From CAYWWM01 sp965198025 (GTDB lineage: Bacteria; Acidobacteriota; Terriglobia; 2-12-FULL-54-10): a DNA stretch of 64,000 bases. Each line of letters begins with the position of its first letter. The stretch's first letter is position 1. The position numbers were made by a program, and so were the translations under genes. The stretch is from assembly GCA_965198025.1 (NCBI GenBank), contig OZ240237.1:2170001-2234000 (forward strand), written 5' to 3'. Shown here in pieces: positions 16,057 through 26,427 of the stretch. The notes under the pieces are model-generated. The model saw only the letters and a list, made by a program, of their open reading frames with translations, did no database searches and was not told where the DNA came from.

Positions 16057-18171
16057 TTACTTTCCTGGCTGCGCCGTGAGCGGAGTCAGGCCGGACGAAA
16101 CGGCGACCCGCTTCGGTCCCAGGAACTGGTTCGCCAGGTACGCCTCTACCGCCGCGACCGCCAGCGCCAGCAGCAACAGGTACCACCACACGGCCTGTCT
16201 CTGGGCCTGCTCCGGTCCGGCTACCGCCGCCGCTTGCGCCGCGGCTTCTTCTGAAGGGGCGCGTGCGGCGGAAAGCCATAGCGCCTCGTCTTCAGGCGAC
16301 AACGGCGTCAGATCCGACTCGCGCGGGTCGGGATTGGCCGCCAGCCGGTGCGTCCGGTTCGCTTGCCGCACTTCATAGAGGCCTGGGCGCCGCAACACCA
16401 GAAAATCTTGCTCCGTCTCACTCGCCAGCGGCAGTTCCCGCTCTCCCTCCGGGCCCAGAATCGTCCAGATGCGGTTCGACGCACCTTCGTCCTGCGGGCC
16501 CTGGCCTCGCGCCAGTTCGCGCAGTGAGACCGTGCTCGGAATCGCGTACGACGGCGCTTCCTCACTCATTTGCGCCGTATGCCGGATCATCTGGTAAACC
16601 AGGGGAACAAAAACGGGGTGCAGCGGAAAATCACTCCACACGTTGTCGAACGAGGTGGTCATCAGCATGACGCGTCCCTGCCCCACGGTCTTTTCCGCCA
16701 GGGCGGGGTCGCCGTTGGAAAACCGCAGCGGGACCGCCCCATCCGACTCCAACCGCAAGTAGGCGTATACTTCGACCGAGCGCAGCGAATCGGTTCCCGC
16801 TTCCCGCAAATCGCGGAACACGGGGTGGTCGCGGTCGAATTGGCCCAACAGCACCAACCGTTCTCCTTCGCGCGTCATCAGCCGTTTTTCGAGCGTCCTT
16901 CCCGGCCACACCTCCTGGAGCTGCGCGGCCAGACCCGGCGTGGTGTTGCTGCCTGCAGTAATCAGCAGCCCGCCGCCCTGTTCCACGTACTCCCGCAACT
17001 GCGACGCCACGGCTCCGGGCAATTGCCGGACGTTGCTCAGGATCACCATGGCGTATTCGCGCAACGGCACGCTGAGAGCGACCGCCGGAGACCGCGCTTC
17101 CATCAGGAACGGTGAGTCGGTCTCCGCCGCCAAGGCGTTTCGCAGATAGTATAGCTCACCTTCCGCGCCGGATTCTCTAAGAAACAGCACCCGGTTCGCT
17201 TCCCGTCGCTCCAGTGTGAAGTAAAAGGTGTCGTCCAAGGGAAGATCGTCGCCCGGCCCGATCGTGATCTCCGCCGGATTTTCCCCCAGCGGCACGTCGA
17301 ATCCTTCGAACGCGACCGTCGCCACGCCGGACGCCGGAATGCCCACGGTTGTCCGTTCGATCTCTCTGCCCAGCAGCGTGAAGGTCACTTCTTTGGTGGC
17401 CTGCGCCGTGCCGCTGCCCCGCAACTGCACCAACAGCCGGTCCGGATAGCGCGCCCGGTACACCGTCCGGCGACTGCGCACCCCTTCCACAGTCCAGTTC
17501 GGGCTTTCGCCCTCGGCGACGTTCACGACGCGAAACTCCGCCACCGGCGGTAGCGCCCCCTGCATTCCGGTGCTCAACCCCGCCTTCTGGAGGTCTGTGA
17601 TCAGCACCACCGAAAGCGGTTGGCCGGCTTCCTCCGCAATCCGCTCCGCGGCTCGGAAAGCCTGCGTGTAGGACGTCGGGGCCGCCGTCGGCTCGGCCTG
17701 TTCGAGAGCTGCGCGCAGCGCCGCCTTGTCCGATGTCGGCAGATTCAGGATCTGGAAGTCGGAAGCGAACGTGACGATCTGGGCTTCCTCCGTGTTGCCT
17801 AGTTCGCCGATCGCTTCGTCGGCTGCCGCCAGCGCCCGCTCCCAGCGGTCTCCATACTGCATGCTCATGGACGTGTCGAGCAGGATCACGCCGTATTGGT
17901 CGCTCGCGCCCCCAGCCAGCGGCCCGGTGAGCCACGGGAAATACGGCCGCGCGAACGCCAGCGCCAAGAGCACCAGGATCAGCATCCGCATCGACAGCAG
18001 CAGGAAATACTTCAGCCGCTTCCGCGACATCGTCTTGATCGGGATGCGCTGCAGAAACATCAGCGAGCTGAACGGCAGCCGGATCGCCTGCTCGCGCCGG
18101 ATCAGGTGCACCCAGATGGGAATTCCCACGGCCAGGACCCCGGCCAGAAACCAAGGTGAAAGAAATCCCAT
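16057..18171 (-). CDS. BatA-like membrane protein with VWA domain
   Basis: The 704-residue protein starts with the BatA/aerotolerance N-terminal module: a membrane segment (6-23), PIWVHLIRREQAIRLPFSSLMFL-type text, then KRLKYFLLLSMRMLILVLLALAFARP with a second membrane segment (about 55-75). A VWA domain follows with MIDAS D-x-S-x-S at DTSMS (D99). The middle part resembles a class I amidotransferase-like fold (EYVEQGGGLLITAG). A third membrane segment lies near the C-terminus (WWYLLLLALAVAAVEAYLA). It follows the DUF58 gene by 22 bases. Family members act in the envelope with MoxR ATPases; the exact job here is not known. Confidence 0.85.
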   Translation of the reverse strand: MGFLSPWFLAGVLAVGIPIWVHLIRREQAIRLPFSSLMFLQRIPIKTMSRKRLKYFLLLSMRMLILVLLALAFARPYFPWLTGPLAGGASDQYGVILLDTSMSMQYGDRWERALAAADEAIGELGNTEEAQIVTFASDFQILNLPTSDKAALRAALEQAEPTAAPTSYTQAFRAAERIAEEAGQPLSVVLITDLQKAGLSTGMQGALPPVAEFRVVNVAEGESPNWTVEGVRSRRTVYRARYPDRLLVQLRGSGTAQATKEVTFTLLGREIERTTVGIPASGVATVAFEGFDVPLGENPAEITIGPGDDLPLDDTFYFTLERREANRVLFLRESGAEGELYYLRNALAAETDSPFLMEARSPAVALSVPLREYAMVILSNVRQLPGAVASQLREYVEQGGGLLITAGSNTTPGLAAQLQEVWPGRTLEKRLMTREGERLVLLGQFDRDHPVFRDLREAGTDSLRSVEVYAYLRLESDGAVPLRFSNGDPALAEKTVGQGRVMLMTTSFDNVWSDFPLHPVFVPLVYQMIRHTAQMSEEAPSYAIPSTVSLRELARGQGPQDEGASNRIWTILGPEGERELPLASETEQDFLVLRRPGLYEVRQANRTHRLAANPDPRESDLTPLSPEDEALWLSAARAPSEEAAAQAAAVAGPEQAQRQAVWWYLLLLALAVAAVEAYLANQFLGPKRVAVSSGLTPLTAQPGK

Positions 18172-18193
18172 GCCTTGCCTCTTTCTCTTGCCT

Positions 18194-19135
18194 TTACCTC
18201 TTGCTCTTTTGCCGCCCCAGCAGATACGCGAACAGAGCGTGATCGAGCGGCTGGCTCGTGTCCAGCATCGTGTAGTCGATGCGCGACGTCCGGCACTCGT
18301 GCCGCAGCGCCCGGATATGCTCCTGCAGCAGGTCGCGATACTGCTGCGCTACGTACTCGGGAACCACTTCCATCCGCTCTGCCGTTTCAACGTCTTCCAG
18401 GATCAACGGCTGGTCCACCCGTAGTTCGAGCTCGCCCGGATCAAGCAGATGAAATATGATCAGATCGTTCCCGCCGAACTGCAGTGCCCGCACCGCTTTC
18501 ATCACCGTCTCGGGCGTCTCATAGAAATCCGAGATCAATACAATGATGCCACGGCGGTTCAGAAACTGCACCACGTTTTGGAGCGCCGTCGTAAAATCCG
18601 TCGCCTGCCCCGGACGGGCTCGGTCCAGCACATGCAGGATCCTCGAGAGCTGCCCGCGCCGCGCGCGCGCCGGCATCTTGCCCGTGATATCCGTATCGAA
18701 CAGCAGCAGCCCTACCGAATCCCGCTGATGGATGGCGAAGTAGGCCAGCGAAGCCGCCAGAAAGCACCCGTATTCGAACTTGCTCAAAGCGTCCTTCGGA
18801 CCGGTCGGCGAGCGGTACCCCATCGAAGCGCTGGCGTCCAGCACGATGTGCACTTCCGCATTGGTCTCGCCGTGATACTTCTTGAGGTAGTGCCGGTCTG
18901 AGCGCGCGTATACGTTCCAGTCGATGGAGCGTAGATCGTCACCCGGAGCATACGGGCGATACTCGGCAAAGTCGATGCTCACCCCAAAGAAGGGCGACCG
19001 GTGCAGCCCGATCAGGAAGCCCTCCACCACGGTCTTGGCCAGCAGATGCAGATTCTTCGATAGCCGCGCCAGAACCTTCGGATCGAGGAATCGCTGCAGA
19101 TCGGTTGGCGCCGTTGCATGGACGTCTGCTGGCAT
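18194..19135 (-). CDS. DUF58 domain protein (VWA-like)
   Basis: The 313-residue protein has the DUF58 signature EYRPYAPGDDLRSIDWNVYARS (about 59-79, in two parts YRPYAPGDD and IDWNVYAR) followed by a VWA-like MIDAS, LDASASM, with Asp100. DUF58 proteins are almost always encoded next to MoxR ATPases and are thought to be their adaptors or substrates. No signal peptide or membrane segment is seen, so it is probably cytoplasmic, unlike longer DUF58 proteins with two N-terminal helices. It lies 102 bases downstream of moxR, the largest gap in the cassette. Confidence 0.9.
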   Translation of the reverse strand: MPADVHATAPTDLQRFLDPKVLARLSKNLHLLAKTVVEGFLIGLHRSPFFGVSIDFAEYRPYAPGDDLRSIDWNVYARSDRHYLKKYHGETNAEVHIVLDASASMGYRSPTGPKDALSKFEYGCFLAASLAYFAIHQRDSVGLLLFDTDITGKMPARARRGQLSRILHVLDRARPGQATDFTTALQNVVQFLNRRGIIVLISDFYETPETVMKAVRALQFGGNDLIIFHLLDPGELELRVDQPLILEDVETAERMEVVPEYVAQQYRDLLQEHIRALRHECRTSRIDYTMLDTSQPLDHALFAYLLGRQKSKR

Positions 19136-19237
19136 GGACGAGAAGTGATGAGTGATGTGTAGTTAGTGAATGCCCGGACGAGCTGGTTGGGTCTGGCTCC
19201 TACCGTTCACTACTCGCGAATCACTGCTCACTGCCTT

Positions 19238-20269
<1,032 letters not shown>

Positions 20270-20296
20270 GCGCGGGCAATTCCTTCGAAAGTAGAT

Positions 20297-23053
20297 TTAA
20301 TTTCCAGACAGTTCGAGCAGCAGCCGCTGCGCGTCCCGGAAGCCGGGCGCAATTTCGAGCGCCGCCAGCACCTGCCGCCGGGCGTTTTGCGGGTCCTCCA
20401 TCGACTGATAGGCCGTCGCCAGCCGGTAATGCGCCTCCGCCTTGTCCGGTGGATCGAGCGCCAGCACCGCGCGGTACTCCCGCGCAGCCGACTGCGGATT
20501 GCTGCTCTCGAAATACCACTCCCCCAACCGCCGGTGAATCTCGAGATCGTACATCGAGATGTAGAGCGCCGCTTCCAGCGTCCGGATGGCCTCCTCCGTG
20601 CGCCCCAACTCATGCAGCAGGTTCCCGAGCTTCTTGAACGTCTCCGGGTCCCGCCCCTTCTGCACGTGCCACTCGATCAGCTCCGCCGCGGCTTTTTCCT
20701 TCTCGCCTCGTTCCTCATGCACGCGGGCCAGCAGCCGGTACGGGTCGCCCTGCGCTGTGTACAGAGGAAATAGCTCTTTGGCGGCTTGCGCCTCGGTGAC
20801 GGCCTCGTCGAACTTTGATTCTTCAACCAACTGGACGGCGCGGCGCAAACGGCTGAAGAAGTCGTTTCCGTCCGGCGGCGTCGAAGCGATCTCCACTTCC
20901 GGCTGTTCGCCTTCCGCTCCCGCTCCCCCGTGCTCGGCAAGCTCGGCCCGCCGTAGCACCACCGCCTCGGCGAAGTTATACGTCTTTTCGCGGACGTATT
21001 CGCGGAACACCTCGTCGAACTCCGAAAGGCTCATCCCCAGCACTGCCTGGATCGCCTCCTCGTCATCCGCGCCTTCGCGGTAGGACTCCAGCATCTCCAG
21101 GATCTTCTCGAACCCATAGCGTTCCACGATGAATTCGCAGATCAGCCCCGACTGGAAGTACGCAAAACCGATCTGCGCCGGGTACTCCGGCCGCACGAAG
21201 ACGCCGTTCAGCTTCTCCATCGGGATCAGCCCTTTTTCCTTGAGCGGCTGGATGATCTCCGGCCCCATCGGATCGCCCCATCCGGGCCGTGCCTTGGTTT
21301 CCTCGTATGTCGAAAGCCCCTCCGTAAACCAGCGCGGCACCCGGTTGTCGGTCAGATTCAGCGTCACCACGTGCGCCAACTCGTGCCACAAGGTACTCCC
21401 CCAATGGAACGCTCCCGTGGGCCGCGCCGACGGGCTGTCCATCGCCACCACATTGCCGAACGCCGCGCCCAGCGCCCCCAGGCCCGGCAGTCCCAGCGTC
21501 CGCACTGCGAAGTCTTCGTGGTCAGGATACATCTCAAAGACGATCTTCCGGTCCGGCGTGAACCGGTAGCGGCTCATCTGGTCCGCGAACGACGTCTCGA
21601 GCAGTTCTGTGACATACGGCCCGAGCAGCTCCGACTCATCCTGGTGCAGTTTCCCTACGAACCGCTCCGTCTCGAACGCGTCGAACCGCACGAAGCTGTC
21701 CATCAGCCGCAGCGTGTTCACCGTCCACACGTTGTACGGGTCGAGCCGGTAGGCCTCTTCGAGCGTCCGGCGCGCCTCGGCTTCCTCGCCCAGGCGCAAC
21801 AGATTAATCCCCAGGTTCGAGTACACGTCCCGTAGATCGGGGTCCGTCTCAACAGCCCGTTTGAAGAAAGCCACCGCGGTTTCATACCGCCGCTTGATCA
21901 CCAGGAAGTCTCCCAGGTCCGCAAAGACCCGCCCGTAGGCCGGATTTTGCCGCAGGATGCTCGGGATGGTTTCCTGCTCCGCGGCCTCAATGGCGCCCTG
22001 CAGATACTGCACCACGGCCTTCACTGACAACGCGTCCGCTGAGCGCGCATTCACTGCGAGCGCCCGCTCAACCGCCTGCTCGGAGGCTTCGTAGTCGTCT
22101 TCTTCGATCCGGATGCGCGCCACCAGCAGGTGCCCGTCGATCAGATTCGGATTGATCTCGAGGGCTTTCTGCAGCGGGTCCGATGCCCGGCTGTCCCAAC
22201 GGTCGGCCGACAGCACAGCCATCCCCAGCAGAGCACGCGTCTGGTTCGGGTTGGCTTCAAGCGCCTCCCCGAACAGGCCCCCGGCGTCACCCGGGTTGTG
22301 CTTTTCGAGCATCAACCAGCCCCAGTCGCTCTTCAGGCGCGAATTCTCAGGCGTCTGGTTTGTCGCGTCGCGGTAGGTTTCGTTCGCTTCCTTGAACAGT
22401 CCCAATTCCGTCTGCGCTGCCGCCAGGATTCCCTTTTCCTCCGGCCGCAGGGAAACGCGCAGCATCGCCTGCCGCACCACTCGCTCGAACGCCGCCCGCG
22501 CCTCCAGTTTCTCGCCCCGATTCTGCGCCAGGGTTCCCTTCAGCCACTCGGCCGGCAGCGTCGTATAGAGTTCAATGATTTGCTCCGCGGTCTCGTATTC
22601 CCCGATCCGGTACGCCGCCTCGGCCGTGCGCTCCGCAATCGGCGCATTTTCTCCATTCGCGAGCCACTCCTGGCCCTGCACAAGAGCCAGGCGATAGCCG
22701 CCGGTTTCGAGCCTCGCGTCGAGCAGCAGCGCGGCTGCTTCTGCGTTGAACGGCGTCTGCTCGACGATCGGTTCCAGCGCAGTGATGGCTTCTTGGTAGT
22801 ACCCTTTGGCCACCATTTCCGCCGGATCATCTGGAGCGACGCGCTCCGGAAGGGCGCCTTGCATGACGGCCCGCACGCTCGGCAATAGGGCGCTGCCTGC
22901 GCTCCAGAGCACTACCGCCGCCACCGCTGCCAGCAGTACCCAGGTTAGCCGTGAGGTGCCCGCCGGCCCGATGGGCTTCGGCCCCGCCGGCATCCCGTAC
23001 TGTTCCTGTTCTCCGGCCATTGTTTCTTGACCCGTCATGCTCGATCGCGGCAT
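20297..23053 (-). CDS. membrane-anchored TPR protein with HELAH metallopeptidase-like domain
   Basis: The 918-residue protein has one N-terminal membrane helix (about 36-56, TWVLLAAVAAVVLWSAGSALL), a long array of TPR repeats to about residue 440, a peptidase domain, and further TPRs to the C-terminus. The peptidase part has HELAH near residue 550 (LWHELAHVVTLNL) with EGLSTYEE about 20 residues later, the HExxH...E zinc site of gluzincins of the peptidase MA-like group. Most of the protein should face the periplasm. Start choice is uncertain: ATGs at 23053, 23038 and 23020 are in frame and none has a strong ribosome binding site. It sits between the caspase-like gene and moxR. Confidence 0.8.
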   Translation of the reverse strand: MPRSSMTGQETMAGEQEQYGMPAGPKPIGPAGTSRLTWVLLAAVAAVVLWSAGSALLPSVRAVMQGALPERVAPDDPAEMVAKGYYQEAITALEPIVEQTPFNAEAAALLLDARLETGGYRLALVQGQEWLANGENAPIAERTAEAAYRIGEYETAEQIIELYTTLPAEWLKGTLAQNRGEKLEARAAFERVVRQAMLRVSLRPEEKGILAAAQTELGLFKEANETYRDATNQTPENSRLKSDWGWLMLEKHNPGDAGGLFGEALEANPNQTRALLGMAVLSADRWDSRASDPLQKALEINPNLIDGHLLVARIRIEEDDYEASEQAVERALAVNARSADALSVKAVVQYLQGAIEAAEQETIPSILRQNPAYGRVFADLGDFLVIKRRYETAVAFFKRAVETDPDLRDVYSNLGINLLRLGEEAEARRTLEEAYRLDPYNVWTVNTLRLMDSFVRFDAFETERFVGKLHQDESELLGPYVTELLETSFADQMSRYRFTPDRKIVFEMYPDHEDFAVRTLGLPGLGALGAAFGNVVAMDSPSARPTGAFHWGSTLWHELAHVVTLNLTDNRVPRWFTEGLSTYEETKARPGWGDPMGPEIIQPLKEKGLIPMEKLNGVFVRPEYPAQIGFAYFQSGLICEFIVERYGFEKILEMLESYREGADDEEAIQAVLGMSLSEFDEVFREYVREKTYNFAEAVVLRRAELAEHGGAGAEGEQPEVEIASTPPDGNDFFSRLRRAVQLVEESKFDEAVTEAQAAKELFPLYTAQGDPYRLLARVHEERGEKEKAAAELIEWHVQKGRDPETFKKLGNLLHELGRTEEAIRTLEAALYISMYDLEIHRRLGEWYFESSNPQSAAREYRAVLALDPPDKAEAHYRLATAYQSMEDPQNARRQVLAALEIAPGFRDAQRLLLELSGN

Positions 23054-23096
23054 CCCGAGGGACTATTCCGCGACCCGCTCTTCTGTTCCCCGTTCC

Positions 23097-24155
23097 TTAC
23101 TCCCCGCTCTCCGCCTCGTCCAGCCGCAGCTGCGTCCGGGACAGTTCGAGCAGCAGCATCTCCAACTCCTCTCCATACTGCTCGGTATCCATCCCCGCCT
23201 TGCGGTACTTCAGAGTTTCGATGCTTTCCTCAAGCTGACGTTTGATGGCGCGCAGTCGCTGCACCTCCGGCGAGCCGGCCACCGTCTCGGCTCCTCCGAA
23301 CCGCACCAGCGGAAAAGCCGAAGCCAGCAGCCCCTGCCCGTTTTCCGGGCCCGGTTCTCGCTCACCGTCTCCTTCTCCCGTGTCTTCAAGGATCGGGTGC
23401 TCCGTGGCCAGGCGCTTCGCCGTTTCGTAGTACCGCGTCACTTCGCGCGTTGCGTACCGGAAAGCTTCGAGCGCCGAGATGACCTGGTTCTTATCGGCAT
23501 CGGAGGCTTCATCTTGCAGCGCCGCCACAAAGTAGCGCCCGAACACTGAGAAGTTCCGCTCGCGTCCGGCCGTTGTCGAGGTGACCACCACCCGGCCCTG
23601 GCGTTGGAACGGCTCCAGGCTGGCCCCGCTGGCGCTGGTCATGTTCACCACTGCCTGCCGCTCGGCCGCAATCCGGTTCAGCAGGTCCGCCCAATCCTGC
23701 CCGGTCAGGTCCGGCCCCGGAATGCTCAGCTTATAGTCGTAGTCGTCGTAGCTGCCGTGTCCCACCAGGAACAGCCCGAATGCATCCTCTGGCCCAACCT
23801 CCGCCGCGAGCTGCTCGAACAGGCTCTCGATTTCTTCTTTCCGGGATACGGCGTGCACGCCTTCTTCACGGACCGCTGCCAGCCAGTAGACGTGGCCTTC
23901 CGCGTTGCGGCCTTTCCGCAGCGCCGCCGCCAGGTCCTTGCCCCAGCCCTGGATCAGTTGCTCATACTCGGCGTCGCCGCCCAGGCTCGACACCACTACG
24001 CCGTAGGACCGGCTCTCCGCCGCCTGACCCCATAGCGTTGTTCCGCTGGCCAGGACCGCCAGCAGCACTAGGGCCGCAATTCGGCCGAGGCCCCAATCCC
24101 AACTCCCGAGTCTTGAGTCCGTCAAATCGTGCGCCACATCTTTCGCAATGCCCAT
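23097..24155 (-). CDS. secreted or anchored caspase/C13-like protein lacking the catalytic cysteine
   Basis: I chose the ATG at 24155, which gives 352 residues and a 34-base overlap with the upstream gene; frames further upstream are antisense-like shadow. A signal anchor lies at 25-42 (RIAALVLLAVLASG). The domain has the caspase/legumain-like plan: strand YGVVVSSLGGDAEY, strand FGLFLVGHGS with the expected catalytic His133, and strand VVNMTSASGA where the catalytic Cys would stand. That position is Ser174, so it may be a pseudo-enzyme or use Ser. The C-terminus has a likely coiled coil (about 305-352). It sits between a VWA membrane protein and a TPR-peptidase. The fold call is from motif layout only. 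Confidence 0.65.
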   Translation of the reverse strand: MGIAKDVAHDLTDSRLGSWDWGLGRIAALVLLAVLASGTTLWGQAAESRSYGVVVSSLGGDAEYEQLIQGWGKDLAAALRKGRNAEGHVYWLAAVREEGVHAVSRKEEIESLFEQLAAEVGPEDAFGLFLVGHGSYDDYDYKLSIPGPDLTGQDWADLLNRIAAERQAVVNMTSASGASLEPFQRQGRVVVTSTTAGRERNFSVFGRYFVAALQDEASDADKNQVISALEAFRYATREVTRYYETAKRLATEHPILEDTGEGDGEREPGPENGQGLLASAFPLVRFGGAETVAGSPEVQRLRAIKRQLEESIETLKYRKAGMDTEQYGEELEMLLLELSRTQLRLDEAESGE

Positions 24156-26383
24156 TCCGTCCCCTTCAGAAGAAACAGCAGCAGAAACCATGCAGGCAGG
24201 TCCCACAGGTCGCGCACCTCCGGAACCGTCACGCCCGCCGGCGAGTAAGTCAGTTGCTCCGGCAGTGCTTCGGCATCCTCGATCGGGAAATACGCCCCGC
24301 CGGTCTGTTCGGCGAGTCTCTGCAGCAGCGCCGTATTCTGCTCCGCCGAGAAGAACTCCGATTGCCCGTCGGCCCGCTGGAACAAGGCGTTCGCCCGGCC
24401 CAGCTCCTGGTCTCCGCGCCGCGCCACCAGCTCCACCCGGTAGATCCCGGGCGCTTCGGCATGCCATTCGGCCCGAAAGGCGCCGTCTTCCTCGAGCGAC
24501 GGCGGCACGGGTATTTCATGCGTCGAGCCGTCCGGTGCGTGGATCGTCGCCATCGCCGTTGCCGTGTTCACCGGCTGAAACTCTTCATCGTGGACCTGCG
24601 CCGTGAGCCGCACCCGCTGCTCGTCCATGTAGAGAGTCTTTTCCGGCGTCACGCTCACCTGCCGCGGCGTTTCATTGAGCAGCGCATGCGCGATCTGCCG
24701 CCAGAATAGTTCATGCGACTGGTTCTCGTGGGGCGAGTCCATCCGCCAGCGCCAGGAAGCATCCGTGGCGAACAGGTAAGTGCGCCCGCGCCCGAACCGT
24801 TGCGACACCAGTACCGGATACCGCCGCCCGTCGAGCGGGATGGCCTCGGCCAGAATCACTGCGCCGGACTTCGGTTCGCCCGTCACCTGGTAATTCCCCA
24901 GCTCCGGAAGCTCCTCCCAGTTTCTCCGGTTGTCTGCTTCATCTTCGGCCGACTGCAGGCGGTCGAATCCGCGCGCCGTCAGTTGGAACTTCGCCGGAGT
25001 CCGCTTGAGCGACGTCCCGTCTCCCCCGCCCTGCAGATGGACCGGCAGCAGATCGGCCAGCGACGTCGTCTGGTAGCCGCCCTCGTTGAGCGCGTACCGC
25101 CCGCCCAGAAACAGCAGCCCGCCCCCGCGCCGGCTCACGAACGCGTAGAGCGCTTCCTGCTGCGCCGGCGAGAAGAACGACGCCTGCAGGCTCCCCAGAA
25201 TCATGGCCTCGAATTGGAACAATTCCTCCGTGTCCGGAACGCCGTCGGCCAGTTCCTGCGGCGTTTCCACGCCCTGGCGGTAGAACTTGTTTTCCGACGT
25301 CCGCAGCATGCTCACCAGGCGCAGGTTCTCGTCTTCCTCGAGCGCCCGCCGGATGAACTTGAACTCCCAGCGCGGCTCTCCCTCCAGATAAAGGATGCGC
25401 GCCGTCCGCCTCTGCACTTCCAGCAGCCGCGACTGCTGGTTGTTTTGGATCACCGCCTCGCCTTCGAGCGGGACCAGCCGGACCGTATATTCCCGAAACC
25501 CTTCCGTGCGCGGCGTGAAATTCAGCGTCACGGTTTCAACCGGCGCCGGCCCGAACCGGATGTCCCGGGTCCTGAGCACGCTCGCCCCTTCCCGCACTTC
25601 CAGCCGCGCCGTCTGCCCGATGAATCCGCGCTGCCGCAGCGTTACCGTCGTCGAAACCAGCGAACCCGGCAGCGCCGTCCGCGGCATTGCCACATCGTCC
25701 ACCTGCAAATCCCGCTGGAATTCTTCCTCGCCCACGCCCACTGCGTACACCGGAATCTGCCGTACCTTCATTTCCTCCAAAGCTTCCGGCGGCGCTTCCG
25801 AGCTGTTCTGCGCCCCGTCGCTCGCCAGGACGATTCCCGCCAGCGGCAGGTGCCGCATCTCCGCATAGGCTTCCGCCAGCGCGTCCTCGATCCGCGACGC
25901 GGCGCCGTTCGCCGCCAGATCGTCCACCGAAGCCAGCCGGTTCACGTGCTGCGAAAACCGATAAGTGCGGACCTGGAACTTCTCCCGCAGGCCAGTCATC
26001 AACGGCCCGTCCGGCCGCAGCGCTTCCTGCACCTGCTCCACCCGCGGCGTGCCGCTGTCCGCCATGGCCATGCTCGCCGAATCGTCCACCACCACCGCCA
26101 CCACGTTCTGCTGCGGCAGAACCGTGGAAATCACCAGCGTCGGCTGCCACAGCAGCGTCAGCAGGACCGCCAGCACCAGCGATTGCAGCACCCACACCAC
26201 CGCTCCCTGCCAGCGCGGCAGTTTCGGCCCCATCCGCCACAGGTAGACGCCTACCGCCGCCGCGCCCAGCGCAATCGCCAGCCCCAACGCCCAGCTCGGC
26301 CATCCCGAAGCCAGCGCCATCTGCCCGCGCTCATAGGCAACCGACGGATACTTGAACAGAAACTGGAAGATCGCCTCGAACAT
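24122..26383 (-). CDS. membrane protein with VWA and class I amidotransferase-like domains
   Basis: The 753-residue protein has two N-terminal membrane segments (about 30-50 and 60-80) and a VWA domain with MIDAS D100-x-S102-x-S104 (VVVDDSASM) and LASDGAQNSS. From about 320 there is an amidotransferase-like alpha/beta domain (RILYLEGEPRWEFKFIRRAL, FVSRRGGGLLFLGG) without a visible nucleophile Cys. A last membrane segment lies near the C-terminus (DLPAWFLLLFLLKG). Related proteins in Bacteroidota and Planctomycetota are encoded with MoxR, DUF58 and BatA. It is second in the cassette, 44 bases after the DUF4159 gene. Confidence 0.8.
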   Translation of the reverse strand: MFEAIFQFLFKYPSVAYERGQMALASGWPSWALGLAIALGAAAVGVYLWRMGPKLPRWQGAVVWVLQSLVLAVLLTLLWQPTLVISTVLPQQNVVAVVVDDSASMAMADSGTPRVEQVQEALRPDGPLMTGLREKFQVRTYRFSQHVNRLASVDDLAANGAASRIEDALAEAYAEMRHLPLAGIVLASDGAQNSSEAPPEALEEMKVRQIPVYAVGVGEEEFQRDLQVDDVAMPRTALPGSLVSTTVTLRQRGFIGQTARLEVREGASVLRTRDIRFGPAPVETVTLNFTPRTEGFREYTVRLVPLEGEAVIQNNQQSRLLEVQRRTARILYLEGEPRWEFKFIRRALEEDENLRLVSMLRTSENKFYRQGVETPQELADGVPDTEELFQFEAMILGSLQASFFSPAQQEALYAFVSRRGGGLLFLGGRYALNEGGYQTTSLADLLPVHLQGGGDGTSLKRTPAKFQLTARGFDRLQSAEDEADNRRNWEELPELGNYQVTGEPKSGAVILAEAIPLDGRRYPVLVSQRFGRGRTYLFATDASWRWRMDSPHENQSHELFWRQIAHALLNETPRQVSVTPEKTLYMDEQRVRLTAQVHDEEFQPVNTATAMATIHAPDGSTHEIPVPPSLEEDGAFRAEWHAEAPGIYRVELVARRGDQELGRANALFQRADGQSEFFSAEQNTALLQRLAEQTGGAYFPIEDAEALPEQLTYSPAGVTVPEVRDLWDLPAWFLLLFLLKGTEWALRKMWRTI

Positions 26384-26427
26384 CAGCCCTTCTCGTCACT
26401 CCTCTTCCGCTGGTTCGTGCTCGCTCC

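Noticed and set aside
17177..18154. 325-codon minus-strand frame within the BatA-like gene
   Set aside because: Shifted frame of the BatA coding sequence, which has membrane segments and a MIDAS motif.
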